Shown piece after piece: positions 8,845 through 18,112 of a stretch of 40,128 bases of DNA. Origin of the DNA: a bacterium. Lineage in GTDB: Bacteria; Vulcanimicrobiota; Vulcanimicrobiia; Vulcanimicrobiales; Vulcanimicrobiaceae. The position numbers and the translations under genes were made by a program. Under the pieces are notes generated by a model. That model made no database searches, was not told the origin of the DNA, and saw only the letters and a program-made list of their open reading frames with translations. The first letter of the stretch is position 1. Each line of letters starts with the position of its first letter. The stretch spans positions 1 through 40,128 of the forward strand of contig JAJZVP010000005.1 in assembly GCA_021845615.1 (NCBI GenBank), in the 5' to 3' direction.

Positions 8845-9830
8845 TAACGGTTCACGAAACGCATATCGGCGTATCGTTCTCCTGCAACGGCCTCGAGCGG
8901 AAACGCGCTCTCGATCTCCTCGATCTCCGCGCGAGTGAGGTCGACGTTCAACGCGCCGAGGTTCTCTTCGAGCCTCGTTCGAGCTTTTGTCCCGGGAATC
9001 GGCACGACATCCTCTCCTTGTGCGAGTACCCACGCAAGCGCAAGCTGCGCGGGCGTGCAATGTTTACGTTCGGCGATCGCGGCGACGCGATCGACGAGTT
9101 CGAGATTTTTGCCGAAATTCGCTCCGACGAAACGCGGCGAGGTGCGGCGAAAATCGTCCGGCGCGAAATCTTGCGGGCTGCGAATCGCACCGCTGAGAAA
9201 TCCGCGCCCGAGCGGGCTGTACGCGACGACGGCGATGCCGAGTTCGCGCGCCGCCGCGAGCTGGCCGTTCCGTTCGAGGTCGCGCGACCACAACGACCAT
9301 TCGTTCTGCAGCGCCGCGATCGGGTGGACCGCATGCGCGCGCCGAATATTCGCCGCGCTCGCCTCCGAGAGCCCGATAAAGCGCACTTTTCCCGCGCGTA
9401 CCAATTCGGCCATCGCGCCGACGCTCTCTTCGATCGGCGTTTCGGCGTCGACGCGATGCTGATAGTAGAGGTCGATGTAATCGACCCCAAGGCGCCGGAG
9501 CGATGCATCGCAAGCCTGCCGGACGTATTCGGCGCGCCCGTCGATCGAGCGCCGCTCCGGATGAGCGGGATCGCGAACGATCCCGAATTTCGTCGCCAGC
9601 ACGACGCGTTCGCGCCGGTCGGCGATCGCGCGTCCGACGAGAAGTTCGTTGGTGAACGGGCCGTACATATCCGCGGTGTCGAGCAGCGTTACGCCGAGTT
9701 CGAGCGCGCGGTGGATCGTCCGGATCGATTCGGCCTCGTCGCCGTGGCCGTAAAACTCCGACATTCCCATGCAGCCCAACCCGATCGCACCGACGTGCGG
9801 CCCGTGTGTTCCGATGCGACGCTGCTGCAC
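8844..9830 (-). CDS. Aldo/keto reductase
   Basis: An (alpha/beta)8 NADPH-dependent reductase. The catalytic tetrad is visible: Asp and Tyr in LLDTADMYG, Lys in LATKFG and His in YYQHRVD. It resembles the YghZ/IolS/AKR13-like group ([21 protein letters not shown]). The track starts at a TTG (9905), which adds 25 unsupported residues read through the SRPBCC gene. I prefer the GTG at 9828-9830 ([18 protein letters not shown]), 7 bp after that gene's stop, giving 328 residues. The substrate is unknown. It forms an operon with the glutaryl-CoA dehydrogenase (1-bp overlap). Confidence 0.88.
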   Translation of the reverse strand: MQQRRIGTHGPHVGAIGLGCMGMSEFYGHGDEAESIRTIHRALELGVTLLDTADMYGPFTNELLVGRAIADRRERVVLATKFGIVRDPAHPERRSIDGRAEYVRQACDASLRRLGVDYIDLYYQHRVDAETPIEESVGAMAELVRAGKVRFIGLSEASAANIRRAHAVHPIAALQNEWSLWSRDLERNGQLAAARELGIAVVAYSPLGRGFLSGAIRSPQDFAPDDFRRTSPRFVGANFGKNLELVDRVAAIAERKHCTPAQLALAWVLAQGEDVVPIPGTKARTRLEENLGALNVDLTRAEIEEIESAFPLEAVAGERYADMRFVNR

Positions 9831-9837
9831 GATATTT

Positions 9838-10263
9838 TTAACGCTTGAGGGCCCGGCCGAGCTTTTCAAAGAGCCCTTCGATCGCTCGTGATTGTTGATC
9901 TTCAACGCGGCGCCACAGGAGGCGCCCGTCGGGCTCGGCGAGCTCGACGTCGACGCGATGTTCGACGGTCGTTTGCTTTCCTTCGGTATGTAAATAGAAA
10001 CCGTGCGTGCCGTCGACGCCTTCGTTGAGAAAGCGCCACACGATGCGCTCCTCCGGAACCACCTCGTCCAAGCGCGCGTGGATGCCGAGGTGCCACGCCT
10101 CGGTCCGCCCCGGCGTTAGCGGCCCCGCGGTCCGCATGAACGGCTGCGAGGCATAGGGCCAAATATGGTCGCCCGAGGTCCCCATCTGTTCGAGCAGGTG
10201 GAAGATCCGACGTTTCGTGCCGGTGTAGGTGCGAGCGTGTGAAGTATGAAGCGGCTGGGACAT
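9838..10263 (-). CDS. SRPBCC/START-like domain protein
   Basis: A 141-residue protein from the ATG at 10261-10263 ([19 protein letters not shown]); the longer track frame to 10422 is unsupported. Features fit the SRPBCC fold: an N-terminal helix with HLLEQMG, a segment [20 protein letters not shown] typical of the central strands, and a long C-terminal helix ending [10 protein letters not shown]. Such proteins bind small hydrophobic ligands. The family call is moderate, based on pattern only. It precedes the AKR gene and follows a perfect 14-bp inverted repeat. Confidence 0.6.
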   Translation of the reverse strand: MSQPLHTSHARTYTGTKRRIFHLLEQMGTSGDHIWPYASQPFMRTAGPLTPGRTEAWHLGIHARLDEVVPEERIVWRFLNEGVDGTHGFYLHTEGKQTTVEHRVDVELAEPDGRLLWRRVEDQQSRAIEGLFEKLGRALKR

Positions 10264-10275
10264 GCCCGCCCCATT

Positions 10276-10313
10276 CTCCGTCGGCATGCACGACTCCGCG
10301 CATGCCGACGGAG
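10276..10313. repeat. Perfect 14-bp inverted repeat (hairpin)
   Basis: CTCCGTCGGCATGC (10276-10289) and GCATGCCGACGGAG (10300-10313) are exact reverse complements with a 10-nt loop. The hairpin sits between the DUF5654-like gene stop (10320) and the SRPBCC start (10263). There is no T-run on either strand, so it is not a standard intrinsic terminator. It could attenuate, stabilise mRNA ends, or be an operator. Confidence 0.8.
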
Positions 10314-10319
10314 CTCTCC

Positions 10320-10568
10320 CTAGATCTTCGGGCCGATATCTTTTTGCGCGAGTTTGTTGAGGTGCCCGATGACGAGCACCGCGAGCACCGTCACGACGAC
10401 CGCATAGAGCAGTTCGGCCCAAACCCCGCTCCCATTCTTCAGATATTGCCCGACGAGATCGGCGATAAATTTATTCCAGGCTCCGGCGGCAAGGAGGCCA
10501 AAGGCCACCGTCGCCAGGGAGAGTACGCCCCTCTTTATAACGTCGATCGCGCCGCCGAAGGCGCGCAA
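10320..10568 (-). CDS. Small membrane protein, DUF5654-like
   Basis: An 82-residue protein with two predicted transmembrane helices: one around VLSLATVAFGLLAAGAWNKF and one around LLYAVVVTVLAVLVIGHL. The arrangement (a helix containing AWN, an amphipathic linker, a second helix) resembles DUF5654 proteins as I remember them. No function is known. The only available start is a TTG at 10566-10568, which lies within the T-tract of the rpsJ terminator, so the start and its promoter are uncertain. The gene may use a promoter inside the hairpin region, or receive read-through from rpsJ. Confidence 0.7.
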   Translation of the reverse strand: MRAFGGAIDVIKRGVLSLATVAFGLLAAGAWNKFIADLVGQYLKNGSGVWAELLYAVVVTVLAVLVIGHLNKLAQKDIGPKI

Positions 10569-10598
10569 AAAAGCGGCCCGAGTTGTTTCTCGGGCCGC
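10567..10598 (-). terminator. Intrinsic terminator after rpsJ
   Basis: Read on the minus strand, GCGGCCCGAG and CTCGGGCCGC form a perfect 10-bp GC-rich stem (10573-10598) with a 6-nt loop, immediately followed by six T residues. It begins 25 nt after the rpsJ stop (10623). This is a textbook Rho-independent terminator and separates the str operon from the metabolic genes beyond. Confidence 0.93.
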
Positions 10599-10622
10599 CC
10601 TCGATTCGCTTGCTTCGAATCG

Positions 10623-10931
10623 CTATGCTTTGAGTTCGATATCGACGCCGGCCGGCAGATCGAGATGCATGAGGGCATCCATCGTCTTGGGCGAGGCCTG
10701 AAGGATATCGACGAGGCGCTTGTGCGTCCGCATTTCGAAGTGCTCGCGCGACTTCTTATCGTTGTTGGTCGAACGCTGCACGCAGTAGCGGTTGATCTCG
10801 GTCGGTAACGGCACGGGGCCGCGCACGAACGCGCCGGTACGCTTGGCAGTCTCGACGATTCGCTCCGCGCTCTGGTCGAGGACTTGGTGGTCGTAGGCCT
10901 TGAGGCGAATGCGAATCTTCTGCTTAGACAT
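10623..10931 (-). CDS. rpsJ: 30S ribosomal protein S10
   Basis: A 102-residue S10 with [18 protein letters not shown] at the start and [20 protein letters not shown] further on; length and motifs are standard. S10 is in the 30S head and also acts as NusE in antitermination. Position is the unusual point: it follows tuf by 71 bp and is closed by its own terminator, while rplC, its usual downstream partner, starts 3.7 kb away with its own promoter. Confidence 0.98.
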   Translation of the reverse strand: MSKQKIRIRLKAYDHQVLDQSAERIVETAKRTGAFVRGPVPLPTEINRYCVQRSTNNDKKSREHFEMRTHKRLVDILQASPKTMDALMHLDLPAGVDIELKA

Positions 10932-11002
10932 CTCTCTTCGAATCCTTCAGTTGACAAAGAACGGTTGCGCGTAAACCGCGCGAGGGAATGGCGGAGGCGA
11001 AC

Positions 11003-12202
<1,200 letters not shown>

Positions 12203-12256
12203 GGTGTTTTTGCGTTGTCCTCTTTCGGTGTTACCTGGTGATTGAACGCCTCGAGC

Positions 12257-14365
12257 TTATGCCGCCGAGGTCTTCTTGCCGGCCGCCTTCGCGACGATCT
12301 CTTCTTCGACCGACTTGGGCGCCTTTTCGTAGTGAGAAAATTCCATCGTGTACGTCGCGCGCCCCTGCGTTGCCGAACGCATATCGGTCGCGTAACCGAA
12401 CATTTCGGAGAGCGGAACGTGGGCCAAAATGACCTGCGCCCCACCGGCGACTTCCTCGGTCGCCTGGATCATGCCGCGACGGCGGTTCAAGTCGCCGGTG
12501 ATCGCGCCCATGTAATCCTTGGGCGTGGTCACTTCGACCTTCATGATCGGTTCGAGCAGAATCGGCCCTGCGGCGCGATTCGCTTCTTTCCAACCCATCG
12601 ACGCGGCGATTTTGAACGCCATTTCCGACGAGTCGACATCGTGATAGGAACCGTCGAATGCCGTCGCCTTGAAATCGAGCACCGGATATCCGGCCAGGAC
12701 GCCGCTCTGCGCGGACTCCTCGATTCCTTGCATGACGGCCTTCTGGTACTCCTTCGGAACGGTACCGCCGACGATCTTCCATTCGAACTGGAAGCCGCTA
12801 CCGGGCTCCAACGGTTCGACGCGAAGCCAAATATCGCCGTACTGACCCTTACCGCCGGACTGCCGAACGAACTTCCCTTGTTTCTCGACGGTCTTGGTGA
12901 TCGCTTCTTTATAGGCGACCTGCGGTTTACCGACGTTCGCTTCGACCTTAAATTCGCGGCGCAGGCGATCGACGATAATTTCGAGATGCAACTCGCCCAT
13001 ACCGCCGATAATCGTTTGCTGCGTTTCCTCGTCGGTGCGCATGCGGAACGTGGGATCCTCTTGCGCGAGGCGCGCGAGCCCCTTACCGAGCTGATCCTGG
13101 TCGCCCTTCGTCTTCGGTTCGATCGCCTGGAAGATCACCGGTTCGGGGAAGGTGATCGATTCGAGAATGATCGGCGTCTTTTCGTCGCAGAGCGTATCGC
13201 CGGTGCGCGTATCGGTGAGCCCGACCGCCGCCGCGATGTCGCCCGCGCCGATCGAATCGATATCTTCGCGATGGTTCGCGTGCATGCGCAGGATACGACC
13301 GATGCGTTCTTTTTTACCGGAACGCGCGTTGTAGACGTAAGAGCCCTTATTGAGAACTCCCGAGTAGACGCGGAAATAGGTCAAATTGCCGTAGGGATCG
13401 GTCGCGATCTTAAACGCCAACGCCGAGAACGGCTCCGCGTCGTCGGGTTTGCGAACGAGTTCGATCGATTCGTCTTTCGGATCTTTGCCGACGATCGGTT
13501 TCGCATCGAGCGGCGAGGGCAAATAATCGACGACGGCATCGAGCAGCGGCTGCACGCCTTTGTTTTTAAACGCCGATCCGCAGAGCATCGGAAGCACCGT
13601 GCCGGCGATCGTCGCCTTCCGGAGCGCCGCCTTCATGCGTTCGACCGGCAGTTCCGCACCGTCGAAGAACATCTCCAACAACGCGTCGTCCTGTTCGGCG
13701 ATCGCCTCGACGAGTTCCTGACGCCACTTTTCGGCGGTCGCCTTCAATTCGCCGTCGGCATCGGTGAGCGGTTCGTCGCCCATCGTCGATCCGAGATCGT
13801 CGGTGTAGATGATCTTATGCATCGTGAACAGATCGACGACGCCCTTGAAATTGTCTTCGGCACCGATCGGCACCTGAATCGGAACGGCGCGCGCGCCGAG
13901 GCGCTCGCGAATCTTGTCCACGACGTTGAAGAAATCGGCGCCCATGCGGTCCATCTTATTCACGAAGATGATGCGCGGGACTTTATACTTATTGGCCTGG
14001 CGCCAGACCGTCTCGGATTGCGGCTGCACGGCGGCAACCGAATCGAAGAGCGCGACGAGGCCGTCGAGCACGCGCAAGCTGCGCTCGACCTCGACGGTGA
14101 AATCAACGTGCCCTGGCGTATCGATGATGTTGATGCGGTTCTCGCGCCACGTCGCGGCGGTCGCCGCGGAGGTAATCGTGATGCCGCGCTCTTGCTCTTG
14201 CACCATCCAGTCCATCGTCGCGGCGCCGTCGTGGACTTCGCCGATTTTATGGACGCGACCGGTGTAAAAGAGAATACGCTCGGTGCAGGTCGTTTTGCCC
14301 GCGTCGATATGAGCGGCGATGCCGATGTTGCGCGTACGCTCGAGGGGGAAATCTCGTACTGCCAT
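12257..14365 (-). CDS. fusA: Elongation factor G
   Basis: A 702-residue translocation GTPase of standard length. G1 is [10 protein letters not shown]3 is DTPGHVDF and G4 is NKMDRMGA. Domain IV carries the [11 protein letters not shown] and GGKGQYG segments. It starts [19 protein letters not shown]. Positioned rpsG-fusA-tuf as in the classic str operon, 24 bp after rpsG. The 714-residue plus-strand ORF opposite is a coding shadow. Confidence 0.99.
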   Translation of the reverse strand: MAVRDFPLERTRNIGIAAHIDAGKTTCTERILFYTGRVHKIGEVHDGAATMDWMVQEQERGITITSAATAATWRENRINIIDTPGHVDFTVEVERSLRVLDGLVALFDSVAAVQPQSETVWRQANKYKVPRIIFVNKMDRMGADFFNVVDKIRERLGARAVPIQVPIGAEDNFKGVVDLFTMHKIIYTDDLGSTMGDEPLTDADGELKATAEKWRQELVEAIAEQDDALLEMFFDGAELPVERMKAALRKATIAGTVLPMLCGSAFKNKGVQPLLDAVVDYLPSPLDAKPIVGKDPKDESIELVRKPDDAEPFSALAFKIATDPYGNLTYFRVYSGVLNKGSYVYNARSGKKERIGRILRMHANHREDIDSIGAGDIAAAVGLTDTRTGDTLCDEKTPIILESITFPEPVIFQAIEPKTKGDQDQLGKGLARLAQEDPTFRMRTDEETQQTIIGGMGELHLEIIVDRLRREFKVEANVGKPQVAYKEAITKTVEKQGKFVRQSGGKGQYGDIWLRVEPLEPGSGFQFEWKIVGGTVPKEYQKAVMQGIEESAQSGVLAGYPVLDFKATAFDGSYHDVDSSEMAFKIAASMGWKEANRAAGPILLEPIMKVEVTTPKDYMGAITGDLNRRRGMIQATEEVAGGAQVILAHVPLSEMFGYATDMRSATQGRATYTMEFSHYEKAPKSVEEEIVAKAAGKKTSAA

Positions 14366-14389
14366 GTCCTGTTGCGAAATCCTTAGCTT

Positions 14390-14860
14390 CTACCAGCGGT
14401 AATGAGCGAAGGCCTTATTCGCCTCGGCCATTTTGTGAGTGTCTTCGCGCTTCTTGATCGTCGCGCCGGTATTATTCGCCGCGTCGAGCAGTTCGCCGGC
14501 GAGCTTCTCTTCCATCGATCGGCCGCCGCGCGCGCGGGCAAAACCGATCAGCCAGCGCATGCCCATCGCTTGACGGCGATCGGGGCGCACTTCCATCGGC
14601 ACCTGATAGGTCGCACCACCGACGCGGCGCGGACGAACTTCGACCAGCGGCATCGCGTTGGAGAGCGCCTGCGAGAAAACATCCATCGGATCGCGTCCGG
14701 ATTTTTCACCGACGATATCGAGGGCGGAATAGATGATCCGCTCCGCGGTCGATTTCTTGCCGCTCAACATCAACTTGTTGATGAAGCGAGCGAGAATCTT
14801 CGAATTGAATCGCGGATCCGGAAGAATCTGGCGTTTTGGTGCGGGACCTTTACGTGGCAT
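14390..14860 (-). CDS. rpsG: 30S ribosomal protein S7
   Basis: A 156-residue protein beginning [18 protein letters not shown], with [19 protein letters not shown] and [14 protein letters not shown]-like motifs, exactly as expected for S7 and at its usual length. S7 nucleates assembly of the 30S head; in E. coli it regulates the str mRNA at the rpsL-rpsG gap. Here that gap is only 21 bp, so an E. coli-type site is unlikely. Confidence 0.98.
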   Translation of the reverse strand: MPRKGPAPKRQILPDPRFNSKILARFINKLMLSGKKSTAERIIYSALDIVGEKSGRDPMDVFSQALSNAMPLVEVRPRRVGGATYQVPMEVRPDRRQAMGMRWLIGFARARGGRSMEEKLAGELLDAANNTGATIKKREDTHKMAEANKAFAHYRW

Positions 14861-14881
14861 AAATCGCTCTTTTTATCTCTC

Positions 14882-15322
14882 TTACTTTTTCTTGTCGCGC
14901 TTGGCGCCGTACTTCGAACGGCCTTGCTTGCGGTTTGCGGTGCCCGACGTATCGAGCGTGCCGCGAACGATGTGATAACGAACGCCGGGAAGATCCTTGA
15001 CGCGGCCGCCGCGGACGAGGACGACCGAGTGCTCCTGAAGGTTATGGCCGATGCCGGGAATGTACGCCGTCACCTCTTCGCCGTTGGTGAGACGGACGCG
15101 AGCGACTTTACGAAGCGCCGAGTTCGGCTTCTTCGGCGTGACGGTCTTCACTTGCGTGCAGACCCCGCGACGTTGCGGATTACCGACAACTTCGAAGGTA
15201 CGCGTCGGCAGATCGGGGTGTCCCGGTTTCGGGCCGGTCAAAATGACGCGGAACGCGCGGGTTTTGACCTTTTTTTCCGTCTGCTCGCGGCCCTTACGGA
15301 CCAGCTGGTTAATGGTGGGCAC
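14882..15322 (-). CDS. rpsL: 30S ribosomal protein S12 with ~21-residue insertion
   Basis: A 146-residue S12 against the usual ~124. It opens with [18 protein letters not shown] and resumes the family pattern at [23 protein letters not shown]. Between residues ~21 and ~47 lies an insertion of about 21 residues (containing [13 protein letters not shown]). The streptomycin-region lysines in TPKKPNSA and GRVKDLPG are conserved. A GTG start has a perfect SD (AAGGAG) 5 nt upstream. First gene of the str operon, with a strong promoter upstream. Insertions at this point occur in some other phyla, for example Chloroflexota. Confidence 0.98.
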   Translation of the reverse strand: MPTINQLVRKGREQTEKKVKTRAFRVILTGPKPGHPDLPTRTFEVVGNPQRRGVCTQVKTVTPKKPNSALRKVARVRLTNGEEVTAYIPGIGHNLQEHSVVLVRGGRVKDLPGVRYHIVRGTLDTSGTANRKQGRSKYGAKRDKKK

Positions 15323-15395
15323 TCGGACTCCTTAACAACGCGTTTTGCTTCACACACAAAGTCGGCCACACCCGTCGGTGGGCCAGAGCCAGGGG

Positions 15396-15425
15396 AGTAT
15401 AGCAGGCGCAGGTGAGGGGCGTCAA
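15396..15425 (-). promoter_or_regulatory. Sigma-70-type promoter of the str operon (rpsL)
   Basis: On the minus strand TTGACG (15420-15425), an 18-bp spacer and TATACT (15396-15401). The expected start lies near 15389, giving a leader of about 67 nt. The -35 begins only 31 bp after the stop of the upstream serine hydrolase gene, and I see no terminator between, so some read-through is possible. Confidence 0.8.
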
Positions 15426-15455
15426 ACCCTAATGGCGCCCGCTCGCGACTCTCCG

Positions 15456-16907
15456 TCAGGGCAGGAGCCTGGAACCCGCGATTTTGCCTGCGGAATCGAT
15501 CGCGACGGCAAAGGTGGGGGTGGTGCCGTTTGCGAGCTCGAGGCGATACCGGTAGAGCGTCGCCCCTCCGCCGAGTGCGGAGGCCCCGAGAAAGACCCAC
15601 CGTTTCGGGGTTCCGAGGGGGCCGACCCCTTGCGCCAGCGAGGCCGTGAAACTCGGCGTGAAGAGCGCCGCAAAGCCGGGGGCCATCTCCGCCAGCGGAG
15701 GCTTCCCCGCGCCGTACGCCGCCCAGAGCGCTTCGACGAGGCGTGTCACGGCGGGGTTCTCCCCGGCCGCCGGGCGCTCCGCGAAGGCTGAGGGGAGCGC
15801 CGCGCGGGCGATCGCCGCGACGAGTCGGCGCAGCGGCGCGTCGCCCGCCGCCGCGAAGCTCCCGGCGTTGGTGAGAACGACGATCCCCAAGCCCTCATCG
15901 GGGAAGAGGGCATTCCAACAGAAGCCGCCGGCACCCGGCGCGAAGCCGTTATGCCAGAGCTCGCGTTGCCCATCGAGGCGACCGACGACCCAGCCCATGC
16001 CGTACTGCGTCGCCGCGCCGTCGGCGAGGCGACCGGGGCTCCACCACAGCCGGTCCATCGCCGGCGTGAGGAGATGCCCTCCGAGCAGCGCGATATCCCA
16101 TCGAGCGAGATCGTCGGCGCTCGCGACGACGCCGCCCGCGCCCGAGTAGAGATCGAGCGAGAGGCGCTGCGTCGCGGGCACGGGCTGGAAGCCGTTCTTC
16201 GCCGCGAGAAAGGGAACGGCGATGCCCGGGAGCGCTTGCGCCGAAACGCCATAGCCGCTTCGCTTCATGCGTAATCGCGAAAAGATCTCCCGCCGAAGAA
16301 GCGTGCCGTACGGTACGCCGGTCACCGCCGATTCGATCGCGGCGAGCGCGGTGTAATTCGCGTTCGAGTACTCCCATCGCGTGCCGGGTACGAAATCGGA
16401 GCGGTCAGTCGCGAGAATTGCCAAAATCCGTGCTAAGCGAATGCGCCCCTGCGTCGGCCACCGATGCTCCATCAAATCGGGATAGTTATGCAAGCCGCTC
16501 GTTTGATCGAGCAGCTCGCGCACGGTTATCGCGCGAGCGTTCGGCAGCATCGGCAACCAGCGAACGATCGGCACGTCGAGCCCGAGCCGATGCCGTTGCA
16601 CGAGTCGGAGTGCGAGCAACGCCGTCATTTGCTTGGTAATCGATCCGATAGCAAACGGTGTCTGCGGAGTGACGCGCTCCGAACGCGCGGGGCCGGCATA
16701 GCCGAATCCCTCGGCGTACACGAGTTTCCCATCGTGCACGACGGCGACGGCGAGCCCCGGCGTAAACGCGCGAGCGAACGCCTTCGCGGCGACGGCGCCG
16801 AGCGCCGGGTTGGGAACGACGCCGTCGTCGTGCGCCGCGCTCGCCGAATGCGGTACGAGAGCGAGCAGGATGACCGGTGAGAGAATCGTGGAGATCGTAC
16901 GTTTCAC
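15456..16907 (-). CDS. Secreted serine hydrolase (class C beta-lactamase/PBP-like)
   Basis: A 483-residue protein with a Sec signal peptide (MKRTISTILSPVILLALVPH, then SASA). The catalytic motifs of the beta-lactamase/D-aminopeptidase fold are present: SxxK as S89-ITK, YxN as YSN in WEYSNANY, and HNG as the third box in ELWHNGFAPGAGG. A C-terminal ~100-residue domain follows. Substrates of this family range from peptides to esters; whether it attacks beta-lactams cannot be told. GTG start with an AGGAAAG SD. It lies 10 bp after the GntR gene, so it is probably in that operon. Confidence 0.88.
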   Translation of the reverse strand: MKRTISTILSPVILLALVPHSASAAHDDGVVPNPALGAVAAKAFARAFTPGLAVAVVHDGKLVYAEGFGYAGPARSERVTPQTPFAIGSITKQMTALLALRLVQRHRLGLDVPIVRWLPMLPNARAITVRELLDQTSGLHNYPDLMEHRWPTQGRIRLARILAILATDRSDFVPGTRWEYSNANYTALAAIESAVTGVPYGTLLRREIFSRLRMKRSGYGVSAQALPGIAVPFLAAKNGFQPVPATQRLSLDLYSGAGGVVASADDLARWDIALLGGHLLTPAMDRLWWSPGRLADGAATQYGMGWVVGRLDGQRELWHNGFAPGAGGFCWNALFPDEGLGIVVLTNAGSFAAAGDAPLRRLVAAIARAALPSAFAERPAAGENPAVTRLVEALWAAYGAGKPPLAEMAPGFAALFTPSFTASLAQGVGPLGTPKRWVFLGASALGGGATLYRYRLELANGTTPTFAVAIDSAGKIAGSRLLP

Positions 16908-16917
16908 AATACTTTCC

Positions 16918-17307
16918 TTATTGGGCGAGCGTTCGAAGTTCGCTCTCTATTTGCACCGCGATTTCCTTTGCCGAGTACCCGCGATGCGCGAGGGTGGTGA
17001 GAAATTGCGCGATCGCCTCGCGCAACGCCGTAGCGCGAGCGCGCTTGTCGGTAGCGGGCGTCTGCCGAGCGACGTGCGTTCCGCGGCGGCCTTCGCTCGA
17101 TAGCCACCCACGTTCTTGCAACGCGGCGTACGCGCGCGCGACGGTATTCGGGGCGACGCCGAGGTCGCCCGCGAGCTGGCGAACCGTCGGCAACACGTCG
17201 CCCGGACGAAGCTCGCCGCGTTCGATAAATGCGCGGAGTTGCTCCACGATCTGTTGGAACGGCGGGAGTTCGAGGTCGGGATCGACCGCGAGGAAGATCT
17301 CGCTCAT
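16918..17307 (-). CDS. GntR-family transcriptional regulator (YtrA-like)
   Basis: A 129-residue protein from the ATG at 17305-17307 (MSEIFLAVDPDLELPPFQQI), overlapping the membrane gene stop (ATGA); the longer track frame is unsupported. It has the winged helix of GntR: LRPGDVLPTVRQLAGDLGVAPNTVARAY, the recognition helix, and the wing RRGTHVA. The effector domain is a short ~50-residue helical tail, as in the YtrA subfamily, whose members usually repress their own operon. The 7-bp inverted repeat upstream of the operon (18056-18077) is the obvious operator candidate. Confidence 0.88.
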   Translation of the reverse strand: MSEIFLAVDPDLELPPFQQIVEQLRAFIERGELRPGDVLPTVRQLAGDLGVAPNTVARAYAALQERGWLSSEGRRGTHVARQTPATDKRARATALREAIAQFLTTLAHRGYSAKEIAVQIESELRTLAQ

Positions 17308-18023
17308 GGCGAGACGACGGGCGTCGCGTGGAAGTGGCGTTTTACGTACACGCTGGTCCAAACCCAGAGCCCGGCCCAAAGAATAAACATTGCGAGCCCC
17401 CAAAATCGTTCAACTCCTTCAATCGCCGGGAGCGTTCCGTTCACGAAATTGACGAACACGAACACGATGCCGCATGCCAACACGCACGCCATGCCGCTCT
17501 TTCGAATGCGCGAGGCCTGCTCGCGGATACGCTCCGTCGCGGGATTCGCACTGGTGAGTTGCGTCGGGGCACTCGCGATGCGCCACGCGATGGCAGCCAT
17601 CGCGAGCACGCAGGCGCCCGCGATCGACGCAGGAATACGTTCGTTTGCGAGCCGTAGGTACGGGACGAGCGCAAAAAATGAAACGAGCGCAGCGACGATC
17701 CACAGCGTGGGTACGACCTCCGCTACCGGTCGGGGAGCGAGCGCGGCGATGCGCCGCACGCGTGCCCGCTCGTCGCGAACCAAATCGGCGATCGCAACGG
17801 CGACCAACGAGAGCGCGGTGAGGCTATACCCTATGACGGGATCGAGATCGCGTAGCGCGACGAGCCCTGCAACCAGCAACGCAAAGGCCGCAGTGGCCGC
17901 TCGCGCCGAAGCCGATCCCTTGCCGTTTCGCTTCACGCGCAGGGCGGCCAAGAGATAGACAATCCCAGCAAAGACCGCAACGGCGGAGACGATAATTCGT
18001 TCCATAACAAGTAGCGACGGCAT
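17304..18023 (-). CDS. Multi-pass membrane protein in GntR operon, unknown
   Basis: A 239-residue protein with about seven hydrophobic segments, including VSAVAVFAGIVYLLAAL, AFALLVAGLVAL, SLTALSLVAVAIADL, LWIVAALVSFFALVPYL and FWGLAMFILWAGLWVW. There is a basic loop after the first helix and an Arg-rich loop (VRDERARVRRI) after the third. Pairing with a YtrA-like regulator is typical of small export or envelope-stress operons. I do not recognise the family. AGGAG lies 7 nt before the ATG. First gene of the operon. Confidence 0.75.
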   Translation of the reverse strand: MPSLLVMERIIVSAVAVFAGIVYLLAALRVKRNGKGSASARAATAAFALLVAGLVALRDLDPVIGYSLTALSLVAVAIADLVRDERARVRRIAALAPRPVAEVVPTLWIVAALVSFFALVPYLRLANERIPASIAGACVLAMAAIAWRIASAPTQLTSANPATERIREQASRIRKSGMACVLACGIVFVFVNFVNGTLPAIEGVERFWGLAMFILWAGLWVWTSVYVKRHFHATPVVSP

Positions 18024-18055
18024 CGCGAGCTCCTAAAGGTGTATTTGGTTTTTTA

Positions 18056-18095
18056 TTGTATTGCTACACTAATACAAACTGCGCCTTTGTGTCAA
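18056..18095 (-). promoter_or_regulatory. GntR operator (inverted repeat) overlapping operon promoter
   Basis: TTGTATT (18056-18062) and AATACAA (18071-18077) form a perfect 7-bp inverted repeat with an 8-bp centre. On the minus strand a consensus TTGACA lies at 18090-18095, followed by TATTAG (15 bp) or TAGTGT (18 bp), both inside the repeat. A regulator bound there would block the -10. A further half-like AATACAT occurs at 18102-18108, next to the divergent acyltransferase start. Confidence 0.7.
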
Positions 18096-18112
18096 TAGGG
18101 TAATACATACAT

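Noticed and set aside
9831-9905. N-terminal extension of the aldo/keto reductase from TTG 9905
   Set aside because: It lies inside the SRPBCC reading frame, has no family similarity, and a GTG right after that gene's stop fits better.
12242-14386. A 714-residue plus-strand ORF opposite fusA, and similar long ORFs opposite other genes (for example 4506-6026, 10988-12241, 7246-8808)
   Set aside because: They are antisense shadows of well-identified genes, a consequence of high GC at third positions. None has family motifs.
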